A stretch of DNA of 64,000 nucleotides. Origin: Saccharopolyspora hordei (GTDB lineage Bacteria; Actinomycetota; Actinomycetes; Mycobacteriales; Pseudonocardiaceae). Below, piece after piece: positions 7,850 to 16,361 of the stretch (its first letter is position 1; every line of letters begins with the position of its first letter). The notes under the pieces are model-generated. The model was given only the letters and a program-made list of their open reading frames with translations. It was not told the origin of the DNA and made no database searches. The stretch spans positions 5,535,501-5,599,500 of the forward strand of contig NZ_JACCFJ010000001.1 of assembly GCF_013410345.1 (NCBI RefSeq). Reading direction: 5' to 3'. Made by a program: the position numbers and the translations under genes.

Positions 7850-9283
7850 ATGACCAACTTGCCGTTCGGGTTCGGATCGCAGGGCCCCGACGACCCCGAC
7901 GAGGGCGACTCGTCCCAAGGCCGCTCCGAGGGCGGTGCCGGGAACCAGGGGGACAACCCCTTCGGTTTCGTCGGCATGCCCGGTCCGGGCGGCATGCCCC
8001 AGTTCGACATCGGCCAGCTCGGCCAGATGCTGACCCAGCTCGGCCAGGCGCTGAGCCACTCCGGCAGCGGCGGCAGCGGGCCGGTGAACTACGACCTCGC
8101 CAAGCAGCTCGCGGTGCAGCAGCTGCACAACACCCAACGCACCGAACGGCCCAGCCAGGAACAGGTCAAGGCGGTCGACGACGCGGTGCGGCTGGCCGAG
8201 CTGTGGCTCGACGCCGCGACCGCGCTGCCCGCCGGCGTGCGCACGGTGCAGACCTGGTCGTCCGTCGACTGGGTGGAGAAGACGCTGCCCACCTGGCAGC
8301 GGCTGTGCGACCCGGTGGCGCAGCGGATGTCCACCGCGTGGCTGGAGGCGCTGCCGGAGGAGGCCAAGCAGGCCGCCGGACCGCTGCTGTCCATGCTCGG
8401 GCAGATGGGCGGCATGACCTTCGGCTCGCAGCTCGGCAACGGCCTGGCCCAGCTCGGCGGCGAGGTGCTGACCTCGACCGACGTCGGCCTCCCGCTGGGC
8501 CCGACGGGCACCGCCGCGCTGCTGCCGGCCAACGTCACGCGCTTCGTGGAGGGCCTGGACCGGCCGGTCAGCGAGGCGACCGTGTTCCTGGCCGCCCGGG
8601 AGGCCGCGCACCACCGCCTGTTCGCCCACGTGCCGTGGCTGGCGCAGCGGCTGCTGGCGACCGTCGAGGAGTTCGCGCGCGGCATCCACATCGACACCTC
8701 GGCGCTCGAGGACCTGGCCTCGAAGATCGACCCGAGCAACCCGGCCTCGATGCAGGAGCTCATGGGCTCCGGGATGCTCGAGCCCAAGACCACCCCGGAG
8801 CAGGAGGCCGCGCTGAAGCGGCTGGAGACGCTGCTCGCGCTGGTCGAGGGCTGGGTCGACGTGGTCGTCTCGGACGCGGTCGGCGAACGGCTGCCGGGCG
8901 CCGACGCGCTGAGCGAGATGGTGCGCCGCCGCCGGGCGACCGGGGGTCCTGCCGAGCAGACCTTCGCCACGCTGATCGGGCTCGAACTGCGGCCGCGCCG
9001 GATGCGCGACGCGGCGAACCTGTGGCGGTTGATGACCGAGCGGCACGGCGCCGAGAACCGGGACCGGGTGTGGGACCACCCCGACCTGCTGCCGGACAGC
9101 TCGGACCTGGACGAGCCGCTGGACTTCGCCGACCGCTGGGGCGGCGGGCACGCCGACCTGGACGACCCGATCGCCGCGATCCGCCGCGCCGAGGCCGACG
9201 AGGCCGCGAAGTCCGGCGAGGAGGACTCCGGGGACGACGACAGCGGTGAGGACGGGTCGAAGCGGGACGACGACCAGCCCTGA
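7850..9283 (+). CDS. DUF2342 / zinc-dependent metalloprotease-like protein
   Basis: 477 residues, matching the Rv3195-type family (annotated variously as putative hydrolase or F420-biosynthesis-associated). The N-terminal 80 residues are disordered, Gly/Asp-rich. The helical core contains EAAHHRLFAHVPWL, the conserved His-rich helix from which the zinc-protease assignment derives; it is not a plain HExxH. The acidic C-terminal tail (about residues 440-477) is disordered. The start is set by the leaderless promoter spacing; upstream codons are in frame but unlike the family. Convergent with the next gene (22-bp gap). Activity is unproven. Confidence 0.85.
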   Translation: MTNLPFGFGSQGPDDPDEGDSSQGRSEGGAGNQGDNPFGFVGMPGPGGMPQFDIGQLGQMLTQLGQALSHSGSGGSGPVNYDLAKQLAVQQLHNTQRTERPSQEQVKAVDDAVRLAELWLDAATALPAGVRTVQTWSSVDWVEKTLPTWQRLCDPVAQRMSTAWLEALPEEAKQAAGPLLSMLGQMGGMTFGSQLGNGLAQLGGEVLTSTDVGLPLGPTGTAALLPANVTRFVEGLDRPVSEATVFLAAREAAHHRLFAHVPWLAQRLLATVEEFARGIHIDTSALEDLASKIDPSNPASMQELMGSGMLEPKTTPEQEAALKRLETLLALVEGWVDVVVSDAVGERLPGADALSEMVRRRRATGGPAEQTFATLIGLELRPRRMRDAANLWRLMTERHGAENRDRVWDHPDLLPDSSDLDEPLDFADRWGGGHADLDDPIAAIRRAEADEAAKSGEEDSGDDDSGEDGSKRDDDQP

Positions 9284-9305
9284 CCGTGCTGGCGGCGGCG
9301 CTGCC

Positions 9306-9851
9306 TCAGCCGTCCTCGTCGTCGCCGTCGAGGCTCAGGCCGAGCTGCGCGGCGGCGGACAGCCCCTCGAGGTAGCCGATCGCGCGCTCGGTCTTCGGGT
9401 AGCGCCGCACCCACGTCCAGAAGTCCGGGCCGTGCCCGGGCTCGAGCAGGTGCGCCAGCTCGTGGACGAGCACGTAATCCAGCACCCATCCGGGTACATC
9501 TCGGAGGCGTCGACTCACCCGGATGGTGGCCTCGCTCGGCGTGCAGGAGGCCCAGCGGGTCCGCATCGGGCGGACCCACCGCACCCCCTTCGGTTCGGCC
9601 CGGCCGTCCAGGTACCGCGCGGACAGCTCCCGGCACCGCGCGACCAACGCTTCGTCCGACTCGCGCGCCGGCGAGCGCCGGCGCGTCTCGCTCCGCTGGA
9701 GGCGGCTGAGCATGTCCGCCACCCAGCGCTTTTCCTCCGCGCGCGTCATCCGCGCGGGGAGCAGCACCACGATCTTGTCACCGTCGCGATACGCGCTCAC
9801 CGTCTGCCGGCGGCGCTTGCTGCGGCGCACCTCGACCTGGGGTTCAGCCAC
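9306..9851 (-). CDS. YgjP/WLM-like M48-type metallopeptidase
   Basis: 181-residue protein of the DUF45/YgjP family. It shows RWVRPMRTRWASCTPSEATIR (about 91-111) and the zinc motif HELAH at 130-134 with a third ligand H140 in the following PGHGPDFW. A basic N-terminus (RRSKRRRQTVSAYRDG) forms the first strand. The GTG start is chosen because family similarity begins there and a TAGGGT box lies 8 nt upstream. Probably cytoplasmic; substrate unknown. An AT-rich regulatory-looking region lies beyond the start. Confidence 0.88.
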   Translation of the reverse strand: MAEPQVEVRRSKRRRQTVSAYRDGDKIVVLLPARMTRAEEKRWVADMLSRLQRSETRRRSPARESDEALVARCRELSARYLDGRAEPKGVRWVRPMRTRWASCTPSEATIRVSRRLRDVPGWVLDYVLVHELAHLLEPGHGPDFWTWVRRYPKTERAIGYLEGLSAAAQLGLSLDGDDEDG

Positions 9852-9954
9852 GGAACTGGACCCTAGCGAGAAGAGCCGACAATCGGATCCCCCGGTGAGC
9901 CGCACCACAACGATCACGCACCGTGACCTCTTGGGGGATTACTCAATTAAGTCG

Positions 9955-9999
9955 AACATGCGATGCTCTTCTTGGATGCATGTTGAATAGCCCACATGT
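9955..9999. repeat. AT-rich patch with inverted repeat
   Basis: AACATGC (9955-9961) and GCATGTT (9978-9984) form 7-bp inverted arms, followed by the palindrome ACATGT (9994-9999), inside the most AT-rich stretch of this part of the window. It lies between the divergent YgjP and DUF5679 genes, so an operator is possible. Confidence 0.35.
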
Positions 10000-10077
10000 A
10001 CCGTTCCCCCAGCCGCCCGGAGCAGGGCAGCAGACGATCCGGCCAGCGAGCTGGGTCACGACAGAAGGAGGGGAGCC

Positions 10078-10227
10078 GTGGCCGAGACGTACAACGGCTA
10101 CTGCGTCAAATGTCGGGAGAAGCGTGACTTCCCTGGCGAAGTCTCGGAGACCAACGGTCGCCGGATGGCCAAGGGCACGTGCCCGGTCTGCGGCACCAAG
10201 ATGACCCGCATCCTCGGCAAGGCCTGA
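10078..10227 (+). CDS. DUF5679 small zinc-ribbon protein
   Basis: 49-residue protein starting at GTG (AETYNGYCVKCREKRDF) with two CxxC pairs, CVKC near residue 9 and CPVC near 35, making a complete four-cysteine zinc ribbon. A strong AAGGAGG lies 6 nt upstream and a hairpin terminator follows, so this is a real monocistronic gene despite its size. Members are common in actinobacteria near the ABC1-kinase/whiB7 region. Function is not known to me. Confidence 0.88.
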   Translation: MAETYNGYCVKCREKRDFPGEVSETNGRRMAKGTCPVCGTKMTRILGKA

Positions 10228-10234
10228 CCGGGCC

Positions 10235-10260
10235 CGGGTGGGCCGCCGCTGGCCCACCCG
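10235..10260 (+). terminator. Terminator after DUF5679 gene
   Basis: Perfect 10-bp stem CGGGTGGGCC/GGCCCACCCG with a 6-nt loop, 8 nt past the stop. Confidence 0.75.
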
Positions 10261-10636
10261 CCAGGCCCCCGGCGCTCGCCGGGCCCCGCAGCGGCCCCGC
10301 GGCCGGTGCGTCGGGGGGACGATCGCGCTTCCCGGCCGCCGCGGCCCGCCCCGGGCGCCCAGCGCGCCCCGCGGCCGGCCGCCCGCCGAGCGCGCTCCAG
10401 CCGTTTTCGGCCATTCCACCGACTGCGCCCGAAACGCCGAATCCGCCGCTTTCGACGGATCAGCGGAGCAGTCGAATGCGCCTCGCGACGCAATGTCGGC
10501 GAAGAACATGGGCGACGCCGCCCAAGGCACGCGCACAAACCTCTAGCATGTGACTGGGTTCCTCGATTTCGAATCGCACCTGGAGGGTGCCTTCGAACCT
10601 CGAGAGGGGTTTTCCTGCGCGCACCAAGGAGAATTC
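10261..10636 (+). other. Noncoding gap before ABC1 kinase
   Basis: No convincing gene. The first 120 bp are extremely GC-rich. A possible -10, TAGCAT, lies at 10544-10549 without a clear -35, leaving a leader of about 80 nt that contains two TTCGAA sites. No other structure is clear. Confidence 0.4.
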
Positions 10637-11947
10637 GTGGCCGACATCCCGCGCCGAGCAGCGCACCGCACCGCGAAGCTCGCCAGCCTGCCACTCGGCG
10701 TCGCTGGCCGCTTGGCGGCCGGCTGGGGCAAGCGGCTCGCCGGCCAGGACGCGGCCCAGATCAGCGCCGAGACGTCAGCCAAGACCGCTGAGCAGCTGTT
10801 CTCCGTGCTCGGCCAGCTCAAGGGCGGCGCCATGAAGTTCGGCCAGGCGCTGAGCGTCTTCGAGGCCGCCGTGCCGGACGAGATGGCCGGGCCGTACCGC
10901 GAGGCGCTCACCAAGTTGCAGGCCGCGGCCCCGCCGATGGCCGCAGGCAGCGTGCACCGGGTGCTCGACGAGCAGCTCGGCAGCGGCTGGCGCAAGCGGT
11001 TCAGCGAGTTCGACGACACCCCGGCCGCCGCGGCCAGCATCGGGCAGGTGCACCGGGCGGTCTGGCACGACGGGCGCGAGGTCGCGGTGAAGGTGCAGTA
11101 CCCCGGAGCGGACGAGGCGCTGCGCTCCGACCTGCGCCAGCTCACGCGGTTCTCCCGGCTGTTCCAGTCACTGGCCCCGGGCGCGGAGGTCAAGCCGCTG
11201 CTGGCCGAGCTGCAGGACCGGATGGTCGAGGAGCTGGACTACCGCACCGAGGCCGACTACCAGCGCGCCTTCGCCAAGGTCTTCAAGAACGCCGAGGACG
11301 TGCGGGTGCCCGCCGTGGTGGCCAGCTCGCCGAAGGTGGTCGTCACGGAGTGGGTCACCGGCACCCCGTACTCGAAGATCATCGCCGACGGCGACCGTGA
11401 GCAGCGCGACCTCGCTGGCCGGCTGCTCGCCGAGTTCCACTACTCGTCTCCCGCGCGGGTCGGCCTGCTGCACGCCGACCCGCACCCGGGCAACTTCATG
11501 CTGCTGCCGGACGGACGCCTCGCCGTGATCGACTTCGGGGCGGTCGCCCGGCTGCCCCACGGCCTGCCCGCCACCTTCGGCCGCATGATCCGGCTGGCCC
11601 TGGACGGCACGCCCGACGAGCTGCTCGAACTGCTGCGTGCCGAGCGGTTCGTGCAGCCCGGCCACGAGCTGGCGGCCGAGGACGTCATGGCCTACCTGGC
11701 GCCGTTCGTCGACCCCGTCCGCACCACGACGTTCCACTTCACCCGGCGCTGGTTGCAGCGGCAGGCCGAGCGGGTCGGCGACCTGCGCAGCCCCGACTTC
11801 CGCACCGGCCGCTGGCTGAACCTGCCCCCGGACTACCTGCTCATCCACCGGGTGACGCTGGGCGCGATCGGGATCTTGTGCCAGCTCGACGCGGAGGTCG
11901 ACGTCCTCGACATCATCGAGCGGTGGCAGCCGGGCTTCACCGACTGA
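10637..11947 (+). CDS. ABC1/UbiB-family atypical kinase (AarF-like)
   Basis: 436 residues, Rv3197-like. Family hallmarks: KFGQALSVF (the KxGQ motif, about residue 73), the Ala-rich loop with AAASIGQVHRA, the catalytic-loop region HADPHPGNF from residue 279, and VIDFGAV as the DFG motif. These proteins have a protein-kinase-like fold and usually act as ATPases in lipid or quinone metabolism rather than on proteins. The GTG start has AAGGAG 6 nt upstream. In mycobacteria the orthologue sits beside whiB7 and belongs to its regulon; the same link is plausible here. Confidence 0.93.
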   Translation: MADIPRRAAHRTAKLASLPLGVAGRLAAGWGKRLAGQDAAQISAETSAKTAEQLFSVLGQLKGGAMKFGQALSVFEAAVPDEMAGPYREALTKLQAAAPPMAAGSVHRVLDEQLGSGWRKRFSEFDDTPAAAASIGQVHRAVWHDGREVAVKVQYPGADEALRSDLRQLTRFSRLFQSLAPGAEVKPLLAELQDRMVEELDYRTEADYQRAFAKVFKNAEDVRVPAVVASSPKVVVTEWVTGTPYSKIIADGDREQRDLAGRLLAEFHYSSPARVGLLHADPHPGNFMLLPDGRLAVIDFGAVARLPHGLPATFGRMIRLALDGTPDELLELLRAERFVQPGHELAAEDVMAYLAPFVDPVRTTTFHFTRRWLQRQAERVGDLRSPDFRTGRWLNLPPDYLLIHRVTLGAIGILCQLDAEVDVLDIIERWQPGFTD

Positions 11948-12050
11948 CCGGCTTGCCGACCACCCGGCCCGTCCGACGACGCGGCGGTGGCCGTGCCGGG
12001 CCCGACCTCCGCAGCGTGCGCCACGGGGACGTCGGCCGGGCTCGCTCCGG

Positions 12051-12947
12051 CTACGCCGGGTCGCCCGCGGACTCCCGCACGCCCACGTGGACCGTGTGCG
12101 TGGCCAGGAAGTAGACGTCGTCCCGGTTCCCGACGTAGTGCTCGCCGCCCTCGTCCAGCAGCTCGTCGAGCGTTCGCAGGTCGTCCTGGTCCACGAACTC
12201 CTCGGCGTGCCTGCGCAGCAGCTGCAGGCGCCGCAGCACCGCGCTGCGCCCGAGCGCGTCCAGCGGGGCCGGGCGGTCGACCAGGTAGCTCCACGAGCGC
12301 ACGCCGGTCAGGCCCGCCTCCGCCAGCGCGGTGCCCCAGCCCACCGGCATCCGGACCGAGCCGTCCATCTCGGCGCGCATCCGCCGGAACCACTGGTCGT
12401 GCGCGGAGATGAGCCGTGCCTCGAGGCCCGGCTCGCCGATGCCGAGGTCGTCGGGCAGCACCCTCGTCGGCAGCCCGAACTCGACGATCGCCAGCTGCCC
12501 GCCCGGGCGCACCAGCTGCGCGAGGCGGCGCAGCCCAGCGAGCTGGTCCGGCAGGTGGTGCACGACGAACGCGGCGAAGACCAGGTCGGCCTGCGTGGGC
12601 GCGCCGGTCTGCGCGACCGCCTCGGCCAGCCCGTCCGCTGCGGCGTCCGCCTGGACCACGTGCACGGCGACCCGGTCCGACACCGAGCCCGCCCGCTCGG
12701 CGGCAGCCGCGAGCAGCTCCGGCGCGGTGTCCACCACGACCACCTCGCCGCCGGTGTCGCCCAGCGCGGCGGCGAACGCCGCGGCCGTGCCGCCTGCCCC
12801 GGCGCCGATCTCCAGCACGGTGCGGTCGTCCGCCCGCAGCAGCCGGGCGACCAGCTCGGCGGTCTCGGGCGCGTTGAGCTCGTCCGCCTCCCGCAACCGC
12901 TGCAGGTGCGCGTCCCAGTCGATGTTGTCGTGCGAATGCGTGGCCAC
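12051..12947 (-). CDS. Class I SAM-dependent methyltransferase
   Basis: 298 residues. Rossmann motif I is VLEIGAGAGGTAAAFAAAL (about 45-63), the acidic end of strand 2 is VVVVDTAPE, and motif IV/post-I text reads DLVFAAFVVHHLPD. The second half (about 190-298) is a helical cap without recognised similarity, ending in VYFLATHTVHVGV. Probably a small-molecule methyltransferase; the acceptor cannot be predicted. The GTG start has no Shine-Dalgarno but a TAAGCT box 8 nt upstream. Converges with the ABC1 kinase gene. Confidence 0.85.
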   Translation of the reverse strand: MATHSHDNIDWDAHLQRLREADELNAPETAELVARLLRADDRTVLEIGAGAGGTAAAFAAALGDTGGEVVVVDTAPELLAAAAERAGSVSDRVAVHVVQADAAADGLAEAVAQTGAPTQADLVFAAFVVHHLPDQLAGLRRLAQLVRPGGQLAIVEFGLPTRVLPDDLGIGEPGLEARLISAHDQWFRRMRAEMDGSVRMPVGWGTALAEAGLTGVRSWSYLVDRPAPLDALGRSAVLRRLQLLRRHAEEFVDQDDLRTLDELLDEGGEHYVGNRDDVYFLATHTVHVGVRESAGDPA

Positions 12948-12998
12948 GGACGACCAGCTTAGGGGCGCGCCACGCCCGCCGCGACGGTTTTGCCGTCA

Positions 12999-13030
12999 CG
13001 GTCGCCGCCGGTCTCTCCCGACGGCGACCG
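12999..13030 (-). terminator. Terminator after whiB7/51-aa ORF
   Basis: Nine-bp perfect stem CGGTCGCCG/CGGCGACCG with a 14-nt loop, downstream of the 51-aa ORF stop. Confidence 0.45.
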
Positions 13031-13051
13031 CACGACCCGCAGCACGCCCGC

Positions 13052-13207
13052 TCAGCGCTGTCGCGACGCGCACTCGGCCCGCCGCTCCGCGTAGGCGGCC
13101 AGCCGCCGCCACCAGCGACCGGCGGTCATCCTGCGGGCCCGTCGATGGCGTTGCGCCTCCTCTCGCAACTCGTCCATGCGCACGTGGATGATCTGTTCCG
13201 GGCTCAT
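13052..13207 (-). CDS. Small basic protein downstream of whiB7
   Basis: 51-residue, highly basic and probably helical protein starting MSPEQIIHVRMDELREEAQR, with a WWRRLAAYAERRAE amphipathic segment near the C-terminus. The ATG has GGGGAG 7 nt upstream. It is 80 bp after whiB7 on the same strand and could share its transcript, although a tandem repeat array separates them. The composition could suit membrane-surface or nucleic-acid binding. I do not recognise a family. Confidence 0.6.
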   Translation of the reverse strand: MSPEQIIHVRMDELREEAQRHRRARRMTAGRWWRRLAAYAERRAECASRQR

Positions 13208-13214
13208 CACATCT

Positions 13215-13262
13215 CCCCAGTCGTCACGTTCCCCAGTCGTCACGTACCCCAGTCGTCCCGGC
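13215..13262. repeat. Three tandem 16-bp repeats
   Basis: Units CCCCAGTCGTCACGTT, CCCCAGTCGTCACGTA and CCCCAGTCGTCCCGGC in direct succession, just 5' of the 51-aa ORF's ribosome site. Confidence 0.85.
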
Positions 13263-13287
13263 CGGTGCCGCAGCACCGCACCCGGTG

Positions 13288-13656
13288 TCACGCCGCCTGC
13301 CCCTGGCGGCCCGGCGCGGTCGGCTCGTCCGCGGGCCGCGGGTGCTTCCGCGGGCGGCCGCGCGGGCGCTTGCGGGCCACCACCGCACCGCGCTCGAAGA
13401 TCTCGCCTCCCCAGACGCCCCACGGCTCGCCGCGGGACAGCGCGCCGGCCAGGCACTGGGGCCGGATCGGGCAGTCGGCGCACAAGGCCTTGGCCTGGTC
13501 CAGGTCCCGTGGGTTCTCGGCGAACCACAGGTCCGGGTCCCGGCGGCACGGCAACGAGTCGTCCAGGCCGGCGGTGTCCAACAGCCCGGCGACGGTGTCG
13601 ACAGCTGGCTGCACGTCGGTGTCCGAGTTCCCTATCGGCACACCCGCGGTCAACAT
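13288..13656 (-). CDS. whiB7: WhiB7 Fe-S transcriptional regulator
   Basis: 122-residue WhiB-like protein. Four Fe-S cysteines are C37, C59, C62 and C68, followed by the GVWGG turn (80-84) that contacts sigma region 4, and a C-terminal AT-hook (RPRGRPRKHPRP, about 98-109), which marks the WhiB7 class. In mycobacteria and Streptomyces this protein activates intrinsic antibiotic resistance with SigA/HrdB at promoters with AT-rich DNA upstream of -35. Position next to uvrD2 supports orthology. AGGAGG lies 7 nt before the ATG. A long leader with upstream ORF and terminator-like stem precedes it (see 13743-14121). Confidence 0.95.
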   Translation of the reverse strand: MLTAGVPIGNSDTDVQPAVDTVAGLLDTAGLDDSLPCRRDPDLWFAENPRDLDQAKALCADCPIRPQCLAGALSRGEPWGVWGGEIFERGAVVARKRPRGRPRKHPRPADEPTAPGRQGQAA

Positions 13657-13680
13657 GCGACGTCCTCCTGTGATCGATCG

Positions 13681-13708
13681 ATGACAAGTCGTGGATGACA
13701 AGTCGTGG
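13681..13708. repeat. 14-bp tandem duplication in whiB7 leader
   Basis: ATGACAAGTCGTGG twice head-to-tail (plus-strand reading), about 10 nt upstream of the whiB7 ribosome site. Confidence 0.85.
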
Positions 13709-13742
13709 TTGTGGAAGGAAGTGGTTTTTCCGGCAACGCCAA

Positions 13743-13778
13743 GAAGGCCGCGGACCCGTTCACCGGTCCGCGGCCTTC
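13743..13778 (-). terminator. whiB7 leader attenuator stem
   Basis: Perfect 14-bp stem GAAGGCCGCGGACC/GGTCCGCGGCCTTC with an 8-nt loop, 21 nt after the upstream ORF stop and 86 nt before whiB7. It sits where the known whiB7/wblC leaders carry a conditional terminator. Only a short pyrimidine run (CTTCTT) follows. Confidence 0.65.
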
Positions 13779-13799
13779 GACAAGCCTGTGCAGGCGCTC

Positions 13800-14030
13800 C
13801 TAGATCACAAGATCGAGGTTTCGCCCACGTGCGGACCGACGCGGGGCCACCGCGCTCACCGGGAGCGCGCGGAACCAACGCGGCTGGAACTCTCCGCCAT
13901 GCGCGGCGTCCACCTGAGCAGCGGACATGTCAGCGGCGAATGGCGCAGGAGAAACACGGAAACGCGCGATGGCCCCGGCCACACGGTTGCTCGGGGTGGC
14001 GTTGATGGAGAACGTCTTCACGATTGCCAC
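13800..14030 (-). CDS. Upstream ORF in whiB7 leader
   Basis: 76-codon frame, GTG start, opening AIVKTFSINATPSN and ending ARGRNLDLVI, stopping 21 nt before the attenuator stem. GGAAGG lies 4 nt before the first GTG; the GTG at codon 4 (KTFSINATP) has better spacing. The peptide resembles no enzyme. By analogy with mycobacterial and Streptomyces whiB7 leaders, stalling of ribosomes on such a frame by translation-targeting drugs would let transcription pass the stem. That it is the regulatory uORF is inference. Confidence 0.5.
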   Translation of the reverse strand: MAIVKTFSINATPSNRVAGAIARFRVSPAPFAADMSAAQVDAAHGGEFQPRWFRALPVSAVAPRRSARGRNLDLVI

Positions 14031-14082
14031 CCCTTCCAGGACTCAGGATCGTGGTCCGGCCGACCACGACTCGCGCTCTTGC

Positions 14083-14121
14083 AGGCTATGGGGACCGCTG
14101 TCCCCGCCGCAACGCATTTTT
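14083..14121 (-). promoter_or_regulatory. whiB7 promoter with AT tract
   Basis: On the minus strand: AAAAAT (14116-14121), 3 nt, TTGCGG (14107-14112), 18 nt, TAGCCT (14083-14088). An A/T tract immediately before -35 is the known WhiB7 target arrangement, so autoactivation is likely. The spacer contains the inverted repeat GGGGAC-AGCG-GTCCCC. Confidence 0.6.
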
Positions 14122-14167
14122 CGAGAAAACCCCTCGATCGCTTGAAATGGTCCTGTGACCAGCGGTT

Positions 14168-16255
14168 TCACCGCATGTCGGGCCGCTCGCCCTGGACCAG
14201 TGCGAGGACGTCGGAGCCGAACTTCTGCACCTTCGACGCCCCGATCCCGGAGATGCCCACCAACGCGCTCTCGTCGGTCGGGCGCTGCTCGGCGATGGCG
14301 GTCAGCGTCGCGTCGGTGAACACCACGTAGGCGGGCACCTTCAGCTGGCGCGCCCGCTCGCTGCGCCACGCCTTCAGCTGGGTCAGCAGGTCTTCGTCCA
14401 CATCGGACGGGCAGTCCGCGCAACGCCCCAGCTTGACGTCCATCGTGTTCACCAGCGGCGCGCCGCAGATGCGGCAGCGCGGCTTGACCGGCTTGGACGG
14501 CCGCGGCAGCTGCTCGCGCTGCTTCGCCCGGCTCGGCAGCGCGGCGGGGTGGTCGTCCGGGACCAGCCCGTGCAAGAACCGGCTGCGCCTGCGGAAGCGC
14601 CGGCTGCCGGCGCGCGACAACGCCCACGACAGGCGCAGGTGCTCGCGGGCCCGGGTGACGCCGACGTAGAGCAGGCGGCGCTCCTCCTCGATGGCCGCGT
14701 CGGTGTCGGCGTGCTGGATCGGCAGCGTCCCCTCCACCAGGCCGACCAGGAACACCGCGTCCCACTCCAGGCCCTTCGCCGCGTGCAGCGAGGCCAGGGT
14801 GACGCCCTCGACCGTCGGCGGGTGCTGGGAGTCGGCCCGCGCGTCCAGCTCCGCGACGTAGCGGGCCAGGTCCGCCTCGGGCACCGTCTCCACCAGCTCC
14901 TCGGCGAGCTCCACCAGCGCGATGAGCGACTCCCAGCGCTCGCGGGCGGCCCCACCGGACGGCGGCTCGTCGGTCAGCCCGACCTCGCGCAGCACGTCGC
15001 GGACGGTCGCCGGCAGGTCCTGCGCACCGTCGTCGCGGGCGACGGCCGTCCGCAGCGCGGCCATCGCCTGCCGCACCTCGGCCCGCGCGAAGAAGCGCTC
15101 CCCGCCGCGCACCTGGTACGGGATCTCGGCGTCGGCCAGCGCCTTCTCGTAGACCTCCGACTGCGCGTTGACCCGGAACAGCACCGCGATCTCCGACAGC
15201 GGCACACCCCGCTTGGCCAGCTGTGCGATGCCGCGGGCGACCGCCTCGGCCTCCTGGGTCTCGTCCTCGTGCTCGGCGAAGTCCGGCTGCGGGCCGTCCG
15301 GGCGCTGGCCGACCAGCTTCAGCCGGGTGCCTGCCGGGCGTTCCCGGGCCGCGCCGATGACCTGGTTCGCCAGCGCCACCACCTGCGGGGTGCTGCGGTA
15401 GTCCCGCTCCAGCCGGACCACGGTGGCCTCCGGGAACCGGCGGGGGAACCCGATCAGCCACTTCGGGGAGGCGCCCGCGAAGGAGTAGATCGTCTGGTTC
15501 GCGTCGCCCACCACCGTGAGGTCGTCGCGGTTGCCCAGCCACGCGTCGAGCACGCGCTGCTGCAGCGGGTTGACGTCCTGGTACTCGTCCACCACGAAGG
15601 ACCGGTAGCGGCTGCGGAACTCCTCGGCGACGTCCGGCTGGTCCTCCAGGATGGCCGCGATGTGCAGCAGCAGGTCGTCGAAGTCGAGGGCCTGCGCGCG
15701 GTTCTTCAGCTGCTCGTAGGCGGCGAAGGCCTTGCTCAGCTGCTCGGGCGGCACCGGGACGTCCCGCCCGGCGGCCGCGGCCGCGGCCGGGTACTGCTCC
15801 GGGCCGACGAGCGAGGCCTTGGCCCACTCGATCTCGCCGGCGAGGTCCCGGACGTCCTCCTTCTCGGTGGACAGCCCGACCTTGTTCGCCGCCTGCACGA
15901 CCAGCCGGAACTTGTTGTCCGTGAGCTGCCACATCGGCGTGTCGTGCACCCGCGGCCAGAAGTAGCGCAGCTGCCGGAACGCCGCGGCGTGGAAGGTCTG
16001 GGCCTGCACGCCCGCCGCCCCCAGCGCGCGCAGCCGGGAGCGCATCTCCCCCGCGGCGCGGGCGGTGAAGGTGACCGCCAGCACCTGCTGCGGCGCGACG
16101 AGGCCGCGCTGCACGAGGTAGGCGATGCGGTGGGTGATGGTGCGGGTCTTGCCGGTGCCCGCGCCGGCCAGCACGCACACGGGTCCGCGTGGTGCGATGA
16201 CCGCCTGCCGCTGCTCCGGGTCGAGACCTTCCAGGAGTCGCGGTTGATCGGCCAT
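14168..16255 (-). CDS. uvrD2: Superfamily I DNA helicase UvrD2
   Basis: 695-residue 3'-5' helicase. Walker A reads [12 protein letters not shown] near residue 34, then UvrD-type motor domains with [13 protein letters not shown] (motif II), [14 protein letters not shown] (III) and [15 protein letters not shown] (VI). The tetracysteine segment [13 protein letters not shown]...CADC (near 590) and a C-terminal HRDC domain identify UvrD2 rather than UvrD1/PcrA; in mycobacteria the tetracysteine module is needed for activity. The ATG at 16255 gives the same N-terminal length as mycobacterial UvrD2. Role: DNA repair. Confidence 0.95.
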   Translation of the reverse strand: MADQPRLLEGLDPEQRQAVIAPRGPVCVLAGAGTGKTRTITHRIAYLVQRGLVAPQQVLAVTFTARAAGEMRSRLRALGAAGVQAQTFHAAAFRQLRYFWPRVHDTPMWQLTDNKFRLVVQAANKVGLSTEKEDVRDLAGEIEWAKASLVGPEQYPAAAAAAGRDVPVPPEQLSKAFAAYEQLKNRAQALDFDDLLLHIAAILEDQPDVAEEFRSRYRSFVVDEYQDVNPLQQRVLDAWLGNRDDLTVVGDANQTIYSFAGASPKWLIGFPRRFPEATVVRLERDYRSTPQVVALANQVIGAARERPAGTRLKLVGQRPDGPQPDFAEHEDETQEAEAVARGIAQLAKRGVPLSEIAVLFRVNAQSEVYEKALADAEIPYQVRGGERFFARAEVRQAMAALRTAVARDDGAQDLPATVRDVLREVGLTDEPPSGGAARERWESLIALVELAEELVETVPEADLARYVAELDARADSQHPPTVEGVTLASLHAAKGLEWDAVFLVGLVEGTLPIQHADTDAAIEEERRLLYVGVTRAREHLRLSWALSRAGSRRFRRRSRFLHGLVPDDHPAALPSRAKQREQLPRPSKPVKPRCRICGAPLVNTMDVKLGRCADCPSDVDEDLLTQLKAWRSERARQLKVPAYVVFTDATLTAIAEQRPTDESALVGISGIGASKVQKFGSDVLALVQGERPDMR

Positions 16256-16327
16256 GCCCGGCATCTTCGCAGACCCGGTCCCCCGATCAGGGTCACACCC
16301 CGGGGGACCGGGCGGCGTGTCGCGGCT

Positions 16328-16358
16328 CGGGGCCGGCCGGGCGTCCCGGCCGGCCCCG
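16328..16358 (-). terminator. Terminator after nudC
   Basis: Fourteen-bp perfect stem CGGGGCCGGCCGGG and complement, 3-nt loop, directly after the nudC stop. Confidence 0.75.
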
Positions 16359-16361
16359 GGC

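Noticed and set aside
13215-13262. CRISPR array
   Set aside because: Units are directly abutting 16-mers without spacers and there are no cas genes anywhere in the window.
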